A stretch of 64,000 bases of DNA from an uncultured Tenacibaculum sp. (GTDB lineage: Bacteria > Bacteroidota > Bacteroidia > Flavobacteriales > Flavobacteriaceae): contig NZ_CANNGG010000002.1 of assembly GCF_947504135.1 (NCBI RefSeq), positions 532,363 to 596,362 of the forward strand, given 5' to 3'. Below are positions 32,699 to 44,151 of the stretch, in pieces. The position numbers were made by a program, and so were the translations under genes. A model generated the notes under the pieces. The model did not search any database. It was not told the origin of the DNA and saw only the letters and a list, made by a program, of their open reading frames with translations. How positions within the stretch are numbered: position 1 is the first letter of the stretch; each line of letters begins with the position of its first letter.

Positions 32699-35134
32699 TT
32701 AAAACCCTTCACCACCACCATCGAAATCTCCGTTTCGTTCAGGACGTTCACGTTTTTTCTTTTGATTAAATCTATAAGTAAAGCTTAGTGTAATTTGACG
32801 CTCTCTCCATTGAAATTCTTGATAAGACATTACTCTAGCTGTATTCGTGTAGCTTTTTCTTTTACGTTCGTTAAATAGGTCACTAACGTTTAAAACTAAT
32901 GAGGCCTTGTCCTTGAATATATCTTTACTGAATGCTAAGTTGGTAACAAAAATACCTTCTCTACTACCTTGTGCATCATCTTGTGGTCCTCGATACATAA
33001 TACGTGTTTGCCAATCTATTTTCGCAGGTAAAGTTATTCTAGAGTTAAAACGAGCAAACCAACTGCTACTATTTACTTCAGGTAAAGACTCAGTTTCGGT
33101 TATTAGATCACCATTGATAGGATTAGTATAAGAATAAGTGTAGTCGAAAGCATCTGTTCTAAACTTAAAATAGTTAAAAGTTGCTGATAAACGTGCCCAT
33201 TTTACTGGATTATAATTTGTTGTTAGTTCAAGTCCGTAACGATCTTCATCATTTAGGTTTAAGAACTGACGTACGAAAACATTTCCTTTATCTCTTGTTT
33301 CAATTCTAGAAACAGGTCTGATTAAATCAGTTGAAAATTGATAGTACAAAGAAGAGTTTAAGGTTACTTTGCTAACTCGTGTAGTATACCCTAAGTCAAA
33401 AGAACTAGTATATGTAGGGTTTAAGTCTGGGTTTCCTTTAAATACATACGTATCTGAACTACGTGTTTCGAATGGGTTTAAAAACCAGTGACGTGGTCTT
33501 CGTAATCTACGAGCATACCCTAAAGTTAAGTTATCTGTTTCACTAAATTCATATCCTAAATTAACGGTAGGGAACCATTCCGTATAGTTTTTATCAGAAA
33601 AATCACCAGTATTTAATACTGTTAAATCAATATCAGTGTATTCTGCACGTAATCCTAATAGGTATGAAAATTTATCTATTTTACTACCATATTGGGCGTA
33701 ATAAGCGTAGATATATTGTTTAAAATCTATAGCATTCGAAGGATCAAAATCAAAAGGTTGTCCATTTTCATCACGAACTCTAAAATCAGAAGTTAAATCT
33801 TGTAAATCCGCTTTATGACCTAATTCTAATTGACTTTTCTCTCCTAATGGAAGTACATAGTCTATTTGTAATAATCTATTTTTAGATTTAGTAACTTGAC
33901 TATTTTGTTCAGCTAAAATGTTGTTGTTAGTAATATTAGCAAGTTCATCTTCTTCGTTTTCGCTATACTGTAAGTCAATAATTAATTTTTGACCTTTGTC
34001 ATCAATATTATTGGTATAGTTTAACGAATATTGAGTATCAATATCGTCTTCAGTTTCAGTTTCTAATCTTTTTAAACTTCTGATAGGGTCGTTAGCAGGA
34101 GAAAAAACATCTGTATTGTTTGTGGCAATATCTTTACCGTCATTATTTCTATAAAAAACTGTTCCTGTAAGAGAGCTTTTATCGTTTAAATAATATTCCA
34201 AACCAAAAGAACCGTTAAAATTTTTATTTTTTCGGTCATAGTCTCTTTTTTCAATACTTAGACTATCGATAACACCGTCGGTTAAATATGTAAAATCACT
34301 AAAGGCATTTCCTGGACCTTTTCTATAAGAGTAACCAAGATTTGAAAAAATATTGAACTTTTTTGTACGGTAGTTTAAATTACTACTAACCCTGTACAAA
34401 TCAGGATTACCTACAGAAAAGTTTAGAGAACCATTGAAGCCTCTTACTTTTCCTTTTCTAAGAATAATATTTAAAATACCTGCAGTACCCTCAGCATCAT
34501 ATCGAGCAGAAGGAGAGGTGATTACTTCTACCTTTTCAATAGCATCAGCAGGTAGGTTTCTTAAGGCGTCTGTACCTGTTAATCCTACTAAGGCAGAAGG
34601 TTTACCATCAATTAAAATACGAACGTTTTCATTTCCTCGTAAGCTTACAGCTCCCTCAGCATCTACGTTTACAGAAGGTACGTTATCTAGCACATCAGAA
34701 GCATTACCTCCTTTAACAGTCATATCTTTACCAACATTGTAAATCTTTTTGTCTAATCGAATTTCTACGGTTGATTTTTCTGCAATAATTTCAACTTCAT
34801 CTAAGGTTTCGGTATCTTCTGAAAGAGAAATTACACCTAAGTTTTTATTTTCGGTTAGTGTGTGGTTTCCTAAGTTCTTAGATTTAAAACCAATAAATTC
34901 AACTTTTACATCATAAGTACCCGATGAAGCATCTATAGAAAAGTTTCCATTAGCATCAGTTACTCCTCCAACAACTTGTTGAGTGCTGGTGTTTGTAAGT
35001 ACTAATGTTGCGTATTCTAATGGTTGTTTTGAGTTGGTTTCAACAACTTTTCCTGTTAAAGTAATTTTTGAACCACGTTGGGCAAAAGTTGTAAAACTAA
35101 TTAGTAAAATAATAAGTAAGGTAAATTTCTTCAT
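32699..35134 (-). CDS. TonB-dependent receptor-like outer-membrane beta-barrel protein
   Basis: The 811-aa protein has a signal peptide (ends TTFAQ), then a carboxypeptidase-regulatory-like domain (residues about 25-105, TGKVVETNSKQPLEYATL). A plug domain (about 125-225) contains SVNVDAEGAVSLRGNENVRI and the GTAGILNIILRKG motif, and a large barrel of the outer-membrane beta-barrel type 3 family follows. Family members import unknown ligands across the outer membrane. The C-terminus is Gly/Glu/Arg-rich (NGDFDGGGEGF), which is unusual since barrels usually end in an aromatic strand. The ATG at 35134 is well placed. No substrate clue is visible. Confidence 0.88.
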   Translation of the reverse strand: MKKFTLLIILLISFTTFAQRGSKITLTGKVVETNSKQPLEYATLVLTNTSTQQVVGGVTDANGNFSIDASSGTYDVKVEFIGFKSKNLGNHTLTENKNLGVISLSEDTETLDEVEIIAEKSTVEIRLDKKIYNVGKDMTVKGGNASDVLDNVPSVNVDAEGAVSLRGNENVRILIDGKPSALVGLTGTDALRNLPADAIEKVEVITSPSARYDAEGTAGILNIILRKGKVRGFNGSLNFSVGNPDLYRVSSNLNYRTKKFNIFSNLGYSYRKGPGNAFSDFTYLTDGVIDSLSIEKRDYDRKNKNFNGSFGLEYYLNDKSSLTGTVFYRNNDGKDIATNNTDVFSPANDPIRSLKRLETETEDDIDTQYSLNYTNNIDDKGQKLIIDLQYSENEEDELANITNNNILAEQNSQVTKSKNRLLQIDYVLPLGEKSQLELGHKADLQDLTSDFRVRDENGQPFDFDPSNAIDFKQYIYAYYAQYGSKIDKFSYLLGLRAEYTDIDLTVLNTGDFSDKNYTEWFPTVNLGYEFSETDNLTLGYARRLRRPRHWFLNPFETRSSDTYVFKGNPDLNPTYTSSFDLGYTTRVSKVTLNSSLYYQFSTDLIRPVSRIETRDKGNVFVRQFLNLNDEDRYGLELTTNYNPVKWARLSATFNYFKFRTDAFDYTYSYTNPINGDLITETESLPEVNSSSWFARFNSRITLPAKIDWQTRIMYRGPQDDAQGSREGIFVTNLAFSKDIFKDKASLVLNVSDLFNERKRKSYTNTARVMSYQEFQWRERQITLSFTYRFNQKKKRERPERNGDFDGGGEGF

Positions 35135-35268
35135 TACGTTGATTTATAAAACATGTTTGACTGCAAATTTCCCGAAAGGTTTAATGGTGTTTAGTTAAAA
35201 GAATGTTAAATCAGAAATGGAAGTGAAAAAGAAGAAATTAACAACGAAAAATAGAAAGGGTAAAAATG

Positions 35269-35310
35269 AAAAACCAACTTTTTCATCGAGTAGAAAAAAG
35301 TTGGTTTTTT
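35269..35310 (-). terminator. terminator of yidC
   Basis: A long stem AAAACCAACTTTTT / AAAAAGTTGGTTTT (35270-35283, 35294-35307) closes a 10-nt loop. T-runs on the minus strand follow. Confidence 0.85.
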
Positions 35311-35338
35311 AAAATTGAATAACCTAAAGGTAGGTAAT

Positions 35339-37210
35339 TTATTTTTTCTTAGCGCGTTGTTGTGCAGCTTGTTGTTCTTGAGCCTGCTTCATTGCAGCGT
35401 CTAAACGCTCACGGAATTTACTTTTTTTAACAGGCTTCTTTTTGTTTTCTTCTATCTGAGCGTGAATTTTATCTTCATCAATTACGTAGTTTTTAATTAT
35501 AAACATAATTGCAATAGTTAACAAGTTAGAAATGAAATAGTATAAACTTAATCCACTTGCATAGTTGTTAAAGAAGAATAACATCATGATAGGAGAGAAG
35601 TAAATCATCCATTTCATCATTTTGCTCATATCTGGCATTCCTTCTTGCGTAGGTGCTTGCATGTTAGCTTGTTGACTTTGGTTCATTTTCATATAAAAGA
35701 AAATCGCCACAGATGCTAAAATTGGGAATAAACTTACGTGATCTCCATAAAATGGAATCTTAAAAGGAAGTTGAAAAACCGTATCATAAGAAGATAAGTC
35801 AGTAGCCCATAAGAATCCTTTTTGTCTAAAATCAATATTGGTAGGGAAAAATTTGAATAAAGCAAAGAACACAGGCATTTGCATTAATGCGGGTATACAA
35901 CCAGACATCATGTTCACTCCTGCTTTTCGCTGTACAGCCATAATTTCTTGCTGACGCTTCATAGCGTTTTCTTTCCCAGGATACTTTTTATTGATTTCTT
36001 CCATTTCTGGACGAATCACTTTCATTTTAGCACTTGATAGGTACGATTTGTATAATACAGGAGACATTAGTATACGAACAACAATCGTCATTAAAATGAT
36101 GATTAATCCGTAGTTACCAATAAATCCTTTTAACATGTTAAAAACAGGGTAAAATATTGTACGGTTTAAGAAACCGAAGATTCCCCAACCTAAATCAGCA
36201 ATTTCATCAAGACTAGTTCCTTCATAAGATTTTAATAAATTATAATCCGTTGGTCCGTAAAACCACTGCATGTTATAATTTAATTCTCCGTTTGTTAAAG
36301 CTAAAGGAGCTTTTAATCCAAAGGTTTTAGTATAAACGCTATCTACATCTTCACCTGCAAAATCAACAGATTTTAAAGTAGCATTGTTCAAAGGAGTTTC
36401 TGAAGTCAATACAGATGAGAAGAAATGTTGTTTAAACGCAACCCAATCAATATCACTTACTACATCATCATCATTCATTTGTAAGTAATCTACTTCGTCA
36501 TCAGCTTTATAATAGTAGTAAGAATACATGTTTTCGGTTTTTAAACTTTTTTCGTGTCTAAAACCTTTTAAGTTCCAATCTAAGTTGATTTCTTGAGAGC
36601 TATTAATAACATTACTCAAACCTTGTGAACGAACAGCGAAACCTACGCGGTAATCGCCCTCTTTCATTTCATAACGGTACTCTAAGAATTTATCTTCAGC
36701 AACCTTTAATTTCATAGAAAGTACTTGCGTATCTCCATTTTTAGTAAGGGTAGGAGTAAATAGTAAGTCTTTGGTGTTTAAAATTCGGTTGTCAGTAGTA
36801 CCGAAGTTGATATTGAACGATGCGTTTTTGTCTTTAACTAAGTATAAAGGTAACGAATCGTACGTTTTATAGTTTTTTACTAAGGCTTCAATAATTTGTC
36901 CCCCTTTGTTATCTACCGTTAACTTTACTAGATCATTTTCAAGTGTAGTATTTCCTTCTTGGCTTTTTGAAGCTCCGTATGCAAAGGCACCAAACTTATT
37001 TTGTAAAGCAATTTGCTGTAACGAATCGTTTAAAACGGTGTTTTCAGTTAAGTTGTTCTGAACGTTTTCGGTAGCGTTAGTGGTTTGTTCTGTTTGAGTA
37101 GTGGCTTCAGGAGTTTCGTCTGGTCTTTGGGTATTCATCCACCAAAGCATAATTCCTCCTAATAAAAGCATTCCTATAAAGGAATTTAAATCAAATTTTT
37201 TTTGTTCCAT
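35339..37210 (-). CDS. yidC: membrane protein insertase YidC
   Basis: YidC inserts and folds inner-membrane proteins with or without SecYEG. The 623-aa protein has the Gram-negative layout: an N-terminal TM anchor (SFIGMLLLGGIMLWWMN), a large periplasmic beta domain (about 90-345), and a five-helix C-terminal core with the hallmark arginine region (PVLYKSYLSSAKMKVIRPEMEEI) and MSGCIPALMQMPVFFALFKFF. The C-terminal tail is very basic (KKKPVKKSKFRERL), typical of ribosome contact. The start is ATG at 37210. Confidence 0.96.
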   Translation of the reverse strand: MEQKKFDLNSFIGMLLLGGIMLWWMNTQRPDETPEATTQTEQTTNATENVQNNLTENTVLNDSLQQIALQNKFGAFAYGASKSQEGNTTLENDLVKLTVDNKGGQIIEALVKNYKTYDSLPLYLVKDKNASFNINFGTTDNRILNTKDLLFTPTLTKNGDTQVLSMKLKVAEDKFLEYRYEMKEGDYRVGFAVRSQGLSNVINSSQEINLDWNLKGFRHEKSLKTENMYSYYYYKADDEVDYLQMNDDDVVSDIDWVAFKQHFFSSVLTSETPLNNATLKSVDFAGEDVDSVYTKTFGLKAPLALTNGELNYNMQWFYGPTDYNLLKSYEGTSLDEIADLGWGIFGFLNRTIFYPVFNMLKGFIGNYGLIIILMTIVVRILMSPVLYKSYLSSAKMKVIRPEMEEINKKYPGKENAMKRQQEIMAVQRKAGVNMMSGCIPALMQMPVFFALFKFFPTNIDFRQKGFLWATDLSSYDTVFQLPFKIPFYGDHVSLFPILASVAIFFYMKMNQSQQANMQAPTQEGMPDMSKMMKWMIYFSPIMMLFFFNNYASGLSLYYFISNLLTIAIMFIIKNYVIDEDKIHAQIEENKKKPVKKSKFRERLDAAMKQAQEQQAAQQRAKKK

Positions 37211-37368
37211 TGATATATGTTAAAATGTCAACTTGTCACTTAAAGTTTTTCTAGTTGTCTGAAAAACCCGACAAAGGTAGTAAAACCCCAAAGATTATTA
37301 GAGGATTTACAATGATTAATTTTGTTAAGAATGGTAGTTCAAACAGTATTCCAATTTTATTGAGAAAT

Positions 37369-37402
37369 AAAAAATCCTGTAATTTTAGTTACAGGATTTT
37401 TG
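37369..37402 (-). terminator. terminator of pyrG
   Basis: 13-bp perfect stem AAAAATCCTGTAA/TTACAGGATTTTT (37370-37382, 37389-37401) with a 6-nt loop. Confidence 0.88.
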
Positions 37403-37405
37403 AAA

Positions 37406-39074
<1,669 letters not shown>

Positions 39075-39152
39075 TAAAAAAGATAAAAAACGTGCAGAAA
39101 AATTATGTATGTTTGTCAAACAAACTTTTTTTAAAAAAAAATAAAATAAGGG

Positions 39153-39183
39153 TTTGTCAGACTGAAAAACTGTTGTATATTTG
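39153..39183 (+). promoter_or_regulatory. promoter of rpmH
   Basis: TTTG (39153-39156), 19 bp, then TATATTTG (39176-39183) matches the Bacteroidetes consensus fully. The leader is about 65 nt. Confidence 0.75.
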
Positions 39184-39254
39184 CCCACGCTTTTAGCAGA
39201 CGGAATTTCACAAAAGCAAAACATTTTTAAAGAAGATATTTAAGATATACTGTA

Positions 39255-39416
39255 ATGAGTAAAAGAACGTACCAACCATCGAAGAGAAAAAGAAGAAACA
39301 AACACGGTTTCCGCGAAAGAATGGCTTCTGCTAATGGACGTAAAGTATTAGCTAGAAGAAGAGCAAAAGGAAGAAAGAAGTTGTCTGTTTCATCTGAATC
39401 TAGACCAAAGAAATAA
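39255..39416 (+). CDS. rpmH: 50S ribosomal protein L34
   Basis: This 53-aa, very basic protein has the L34 pattern [20 protein letters not shown], then [21 protein letters not shown]. The short Ser/Lys tail after the core is normal for Bacteroidetes. It has its own consensus promoter and terminator, so it is a single-gene unit. In many bacteria rpmH is next to rnpA and dnaA, which is not the case here. Confidence 0.97.
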   Translation: MSKRTYQPSKRKRRNKHGFRERMASANGRKVLARRRAKGRKKLSVSSESRPKK

Positions 39417-39439
39417 TGATTAACTATTGTTAATTTTTT

Positions 39440-39472
39440 AAAGGCGTTACTATTAAGTATCGCCTTTTTTTA
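39440..39472 (+). terminator. terminator of rpmH
   Basis: AAGGCG pairs with CGCCTT, and an inner TACT pairs with AGTA. A run of seven T follows. Confidence 0.8.
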
Positions 39473-39519
39473 TAACCAAACAATTTTTATTTTTACATCA
39501 CAACACAACACGAACTAAA

Positions 39520-42372
39520 ATGCCTAAAAGACAAGACCTTAAATCGATTTTAATTATTGGATCTGGACCAATTGTTATTGGTCAAGCATGTGAATTTGAT
39601 TATTCAGGTTCTCAAGCGTTAAGATCTTTGAGAGAAGATGGAATTGAAACCATCTTAATTAATTCGAATCCTGCAACTATTATGACAGACCCTTCGATGG
39701 CTGATCATGTATATTTGTTGCCGCTTAACACGAAGTCTATTGTTCAAATCTTAAAAGAACATCCACAGATTGATGCTGTTTTACCTACTATGGGAGGGCA
39801 AACTGCATTAAACCTTTGTATCGAAGCTGATGAAAAAGGAATTTGGGAAGACTTTGATGTTGAAATAATAGGAGTAGATATTGACGCTATTAATATTACA
39901 GAAGATAGAGATAAGTTTCGTCTATTAATGGAGGAAATAGGGGTGCCTATGGCTCCTCAAGCAACTGCAACATCATTCTTAAAAGGAAAAGAGATTGCAC
40001 AAGAATTCGGATTTCCATTATGTATTAGAGCGTCGTTTACTTTAGGAGGAGCGGGAGCATCTATCGTATATGATGAAAAAGAATTTGAAGAATCATTATC
40101 TAGAGGATTAGAAATTTCTCCGATTCACGAAGTAATGATTGATAAAGCAATGATGGGATGGAAAGAATACGAATTAGAATTATTACGTGATGATAATGAT
40201 AATGTTGTAATTATCTGTTCTATTGAAAACATGGACCCAATGGGAATCCATACAGGAGATTCTATTACAGTAGCTCCAGCCATGACGTTATCGGACAAAA
40301 CGTTCCAAAAAATGCGTGACATGGCAATTAAAATGATGCGTTCTATTGGTGAGTTTGCAGGAGGATGTAACGTTCAGTTTGCGGTTTCTCCAGATGAAAA
40401 TGAAGATATTATAGCTATTGAGATTAATCCACGTGTATCTCGTTCATCAGCATTAGCATCAAAAGCAACTGGGTACCCAATTGCAAAGATTGCTGCTAAA
40501 TTAGCAACTGGTTATACTTTAGATGAGTTAGATAATCAAATAACGAAGTCTACTTCAGCTTTATTTGAACCAACATTAGACTATGTAATCGTGAAAATAC
40601 CTCGTTGGAATTTTGACAAGTTTGAAGGTTCTGATAGAACGTTAGGCTTACAAATGAAAGCAGTTGGAGAAGTAATGGGAATTGGACGTTCGTTCCAAGA
40701 AGCATTACACAAAGCAACACAATCGTTAGAAATTAAACGTAACGGAATAGGAGCTGACGGTAAAAGTTATAAAGATTACAACCAAATTAAAGACAAGTTA
40801 AAATATGCTTCTTGGGATCGTGTATTTGCTATTTATGACGCTATTCAAATAGGAATGCCGTTGAGTAAAATTCACGAAATCACTAAGATTGATATGTGGT
40901 ACTTACGTCAATATGAAGAGTTGTATATGTTAGAAAAAGAAATTTCTACTTATACAATTGATACACTTGATAGAGAATTGTTATTGGAAGCTAAACAAAA
41001 AGGATATGGTGATCGTCAAATCGCTCACATGTTAGGTTGTTTAGAAAGTGAAGTGTATAAAAAACGTGAAGAGTTAAAAATAAAACGTGTTTATAAATTA
41101 GTAGATACTTGTGCTGCTGAGTTTAAAGCACAAACTCCTTATTACTATTCTACTTTTGAAAGTGAAATAGAAACAGTAGAAGGTGAAGTTTCTGTATCAA
41201 ATGAAAGTGTAGTTTCTGATAAGAAAAAAGTAATTGTATTAGGTTCTGGACCAAACCGAATTGGTCAAGGAATTGAATTTGATTACTGTTGTGTTCATGG
41301 GGTATATGCAGCAAAAGAATGTGGTTATGAAACCATTATGATTAACTGTAACCCTGAAACTGTTTCAACTGATTTTGATACGGCAGATAAATTATACTTT
41401 GAGCCAGTTTTTTGGGAACATATCTACGATATCATTAAGCATGAGAAACCAGAAGGAGTTATAGTTCAGTTAGGAGGGCAAACAGCTTTAAAATTAGCAG
41501 AAAAGTTAGAGCGTTACGGAATTCCTATTTTAGGAACTAGCTACAAAGCGTTAGATTTAGCTGAAGATCGTGGAAGTTTTTCAAGTTTATTAAAAGAAAA
41601 CAATATTCCTTATCCAGAGTTTGGAGTTGCAGAGAATGCTGATGAAGCTTTAGCTTTAGCTGACGAGTTAGACTTTCCAATTTTAGTACGTCCATCATAT
41701 GTACTTGGAGGGCAAGGAATGAAAATTGTGATTAATAAAGAGGAGTTATTAGAACATGTAGTAGATTTACTACGTAAGATTCCTAATAACAAATTATTAT
41801 TAGATCACTACTTAGAAGGAGCAATTGAAGCAGAAGCTGATGCTATTTGTGACGGTGAAAATGTGTATATCATCGGTATTATGGAGCATATTGAGCCTTG
41901 TGGAATTCACTCAGGAGATTCAAATGCAACTTTACCAGCGTTCAACTTAGGGGAATTAGTATTAGAGCAAATTAGAGAGTACACTAAAACAATTGCTTTA
42001 GCACTTGATACTGTTGGGTTGATTAACATTCAGTTTGCGATCAAAGACGATAAAGTATATATTATTGAAGCAAATCCACGTGCTTCTCGTACGGTTCCAT
42101 TTATAGCAAAAGCTTATAAAGAGCCTTATGTAAACTATGCAACAAAGGTAATGTTAGGAGAGAAAAAAGTAACTGATTTTGATTTCAATCCTCAGTTAGA
42201 AGGTTTTGCAATTAAGCAGCCTGTATTCTCTTTTAATAAGTTCCCGAATGTAAATAAGAACTTAGGTCCAGAAATGAAATCAACAGGAGAAAGTATTTTA
42301 TTTATAGATTCACTTAGAGATGATGCCTTTTACGATTTATATGCAAGACGTAAAATGTACTTGAGTAAGTAA
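39520..42372 (+). CDS. carB: carbamoyl-phosphate synthase large subunit
   Basis: CarB makes carbamoyl phosphate from bicarbonate, ATP and ammonia tunnelled from CarA, feeding pyrimidine and arginine synthesis. Two homologous ATP-grasp halves are visible: SILIIGSGPIVIGQACEFDY at the start and VIVLGSGPNRIGQGIEFDY at about residue 570. Each is followed by a grasp domain ending in IEINPRVSRSSALASKATGY or IEANPRASRTVPFIAKA. At 950 aa it is shorter than the enteric 1073 because the C-terminal allosteric MGS domain is reduced or absent after residue 930. That form is, I believe, usual in flavobacteria. carA is not in the window. Confidence 0.95.
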   Translation: MPKRQDLKSILIIGSGPIVIGQACEFDYSGSQALRSLREDGIETILINSNPATIMTDPSMADHVYLLPLNTKSIVQILKEHPQIDAVLPTMGGQTALNLCIEADEKGIWEDFDVEIIGVDIDAINITEDRDKFRLLMEEIGVPMAPQATATSFLKGKEIAQEFGFPLCIRASFTLGGAGASIVYDEKEFEESLSRGLEISPIHEVMIDKAMMGWKEYELELLRDDNDNVVIICSIENMDPMGIHTGDSITVAPAMTLSDKTFQKMRDMAIKMMRSIGEFAGGCNVQFAVSPDENEDIIAIEINPRVSRSSALASKATGYPIAKIAAKLATGYTLDELDNQITKSTSALFEPTLDYVIVKIPRWNFDKFEGSDRTLGLQMKAVGEVMGIGRSFQEALHKATQSLEIKRNGIGADGKSYKDYNQIKDKLKYASWDRVFAIYDAIQIGMPLSKIHEITKIDMWYLRQYEELYMLEKEISTYTIDTLDRELLLEAKQKGYGDRQIAHMLGCLESEVYKKREELKIKRVYKLVDTCAAEFKAQTPYYYSTFESEIETVEGEVSVSNESVVSDKKKVIVLGSGPNRIGQGIEFDYCCVHGVYAAKECGYETIMINCNPETVSTDFDTADKLYFEPVFWEHIYDIIKHEKPEGVIVQLGGQTALKLAEKLERYGIPILGTSYKALDLAEDRGSFSSLLKENNIPYPEFGVAENADEALALADELDFPILVRPSYVLGGQGMKIVINKEELLEHVVDLLRKIPNNKLLLDHYLEGAIEAEADAICDGENVYIIGIMEHIEPCGIHSGDSNATLPAFNLGELVLEQIREYTKTIALALDTVGLINIQFAIKDDKVYIIEANPRASRTVPFIAKAYKEPYVNYATKVMLGEKKVTDFDFNPQLEGFAIKQPVFSFNKFPNVNKNLGPEMKSTGESILFIDSLRDDAFYDLYARRKMYLSK

Positions 42373-42399
42373 TTCTTTTTAGAGAATAGAAAATAGACT

Positions 42400-42434
42400 A
42401 AAAAATCCGAAGTAAATTTACTTCGGATTTTTTT
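42400..42434. terminator. terminator after carB (perfect palindrome)
   Basis: Residues 42401-42432 are a perfect 32-bp palindrome around AAATTT, with ATCCGAAGT arms and T-run. It can act in both directions, serving carB and the convergent pseudogene. Confidence 0.88.
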
Positions 42435-43124
42435 ATTCAAAAATAGCGACGGCTCTTACTGGCGATCCTGTTCCGCCTCTAATTTTTAAAGGTAAGGCTA
42501 TAAGTGAAACCTGCCTCTGCCTATTAATTTATCAAGGTTTATCATGTTTTCATAATGAGTAAACCCCATTTTACGACAAATGTGATGTACCTTCTTATTA
42601 GATATTTTAGGAACTCCTAGAGACATAGTTTCTACACCAAAAGCTGCAATTTTTTGTTCACCAAACCAAGTAGCACATTCAGCTGTAATACCTAGACCTT
42701 TTCACTAGTTTTCAGTATCAAAATGTTTAGTGTAGTGCTTTGTGCAAATAAGAACTGTATCACCTTCTTTTATACTAAGTTTTTCTTTTTCTAACTGTTC
42801 TTTAACTTCTTCAGAAGTAATTAATTCCTGTAAGTTTTTATGAGAAAAATCTAAACAAATACCTTCAGTATAAAACATACTAAGAGGCATGGTGTCTATA
42901 GATTTACCTTCATGTTTAGCTGCCATATGGTTTAAAGCATCAACATGAGTTCCTGTATGTTTACCCATTTCTAGTTTATATACAGCAGGAGTTTTAGTAG
43001 TAGGATTTTTAATTCCATCCCATTCTTCATGGGTGTTATGCACAGACACTTTAACTTGTGGAAGACTTTTATAAACAGGCATTCAATCAAAAATACCTTG
43101 ACTTAGGTCTACAATTTCAGGCAT
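42433..43124 (-). pseudogene. cyclase family (kynurenine formamidase-like) gene, multiply disrupted
   Basis: From ATG 43124 the reading frame gives MPEIVDLSQGIFD, then TGA (43083-43085). It resumes as MPVYKSLPQVKV and carries the family metal motif HTGTHVDALNHM. It is cut again by adjacent TAG and TGA (42702-42707), then resumes as GLGITAECATWFGEQKI. After DKLIGRGR a frameshift leads to SLIALPLKIRGGTGSPVRAVAIFE and TAA at 42433. Three stop codons and one frameshift, with the rest of the protein still readable, show recent inactivation. It follows the thioesterase gene by 1 nt, so it was once co-transcribed. Confidence 0.85.
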
Positions 43125-43125
43125 A

Positions 43126-43671
43126 TTATAATTCAATCTTTACATTGTATTTTTCTAAATCTTCAATGTAATCTTCAGCAACAAAATTATCGCTGTTAAA
43201 TTCTTCTTGTCGTTTCTTTTTCATTTCTAAGCGTTTTATAGCTTCTAAAAAACGACGCATTTCTTTTTCATTATTAATAATGATTCCAGGAACAGTTACT
43301 TGTTTTTTTTCATCATTTTTAGCAACCATAGTAAAGTAAGAAGAGTTACAGTGCTTAACCTTACCAGTTTGTATATTTTGTGATTCAACACGAATACCTA
43401 CCACCATAGAGGTTCTGCCTACATAATTGATAGAAGCTTTCATGGTAACCAACTCACCAACATCTATTGGGTTTAAAAAATCAACCGTATCTACTGACGC
43501 TGTAACACAATAAGTACCAGAGTGTTTTGATGCACAAGCAAAAGCTATTTGATCCATTAGTTTTAAAATGTACCCACCGTGAATTTTGCCGCTAAAGTTA
43601 GCATGAGATGGAAGCATTAGCTCAGAAATGCTAATGCGAGTGTCTTCTATATTTCTAAAAATATTATTCAT
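43126..43671 (-). CDS. acyl-CoA thioesterase (hotdog fold, YciA/BFIT-like)
   Basis: The 181-aa protein is a single hotdog-fold thioesterase: LMLPSHANFSGKIHGGYILKLMDQIAFACA includes the Asn and Asp/Gln residues used in catalysis by this family. TASVDTVDFLNPIDVGELV and SINYVGRTSMVVGIRVES complete the fold. A charged C-terminal helix follows (RLEMKKKRQEEF). Such enzymes hydrolyse acyl-CoA esters in the cytoplasm; chain-length preference cannot be read. It overlaps the upstream small gene by 8 nt. Confidence 0.88.
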   Translation of the reverse strand: MNNIFRNIEDTRISISELMLPSHANFSGKIHGGYILKLMDQIAFACASKHSGTYCVTASVDTVDFLNPIDVGELVTMKASINYVGRTSMVVGIRVESQNIQTGKVKHCNSSYFTMVAKNDEKKQVTVPGIIINNEKEMRRFLEAIKRLEMKKKRQEEFNSDNFVAEDYIEDLEKYNVKIEL

Positions 43672-44047
43672 TATTATTGTTTATTCCTCTAAAATGAGGA
43701 GATTGCTCTTCTTCAACATGTGTTATAAAGTATTTGGTATCACCAAGCCAAAAGAAAGTACCAAAACGTTCTTTGTAAGTAACTTTGACATAACGACCTT
43801 GGAGTTTTTGAAGTTTATCAATAACTTCCTTTTGATTGTCTTCTACAGAAAAAGCAAAAATTTGAGCGCCAGAAATTCCTTGGCTAATTTCTCCTTCCCA
43901 AGTTTTTACTGCTACACCTTTATAACTAATTTTTATGAGTTCACCAGAACGAACTCCTTCGCTATAAGGAATAAAATAAATAAAAGCATAGTATAATGCA
44001 GCTATAAGAGCAATACCAATTAAAATTAGACCTAAAATTTTTTTCAT
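43664..44047 (-). CDS. single-TM conserved hypothetical protein
   Basis: This 127-aa protein has one N-terminal membrane segment (LGLILIGIALIAALYYAFIYFI) and a beta-rich extracytoplasmic domain (SGELIKISYKGVAVKTWEGE, YVKVTYKERFGTFFWLGDTKYFITHVE). Homologues in flavobacteria are sometimes labelled 6-phosphogluconate dehydrogenase, but no NADP-binding or substrate motif exists here, so that name should not be carried over. The start at ATG 44047 is preferred over an upstream start at 44077. Its 3' end overlaps the thioesterase gene by 8 nt. Confidence 0.75.
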   Translation of the reverse strand: MKKILGLILIGIALIAALYYAFIYFIPYSEGVRSGELIKISYKGVAVKTWEGEISQGISGAQIFAFSVEDNQKEVIDKLQKLQGRYVKVTYKERFGTFFWLGDTKYFITHVEEEQSPHFRGINNNNE

Positions 44048-44098
44048 AGTGTTTGATTGAAGAATGTATAATAACAAAAGTAAGATTTATATTTTGAC

Positions 44099-44128
44099 TT
44101 GTAAAATGAATTGAAAGTGGTAAGTTTG
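44099..44128 (+). promoter_or_regulatory. promoter of the GlmU-like gene
   Basis: TTG (44099-44101), 19 bp, then TAAGTTTG (44121-44128) fits the consensus. The ATG at 44152 is 23 nt downstream. Confidence 0.65.
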
Positions 44129-44151
44129 TGTTGCTTCAAAAAATGATTAAT

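Noticed and set aside
43664..44047. 6-phosphogluconate dehydrogenase label for the one-TM protein
   Set aside because: It is far too short and lacks a Rossmann fold; the label is probably a propagated error.
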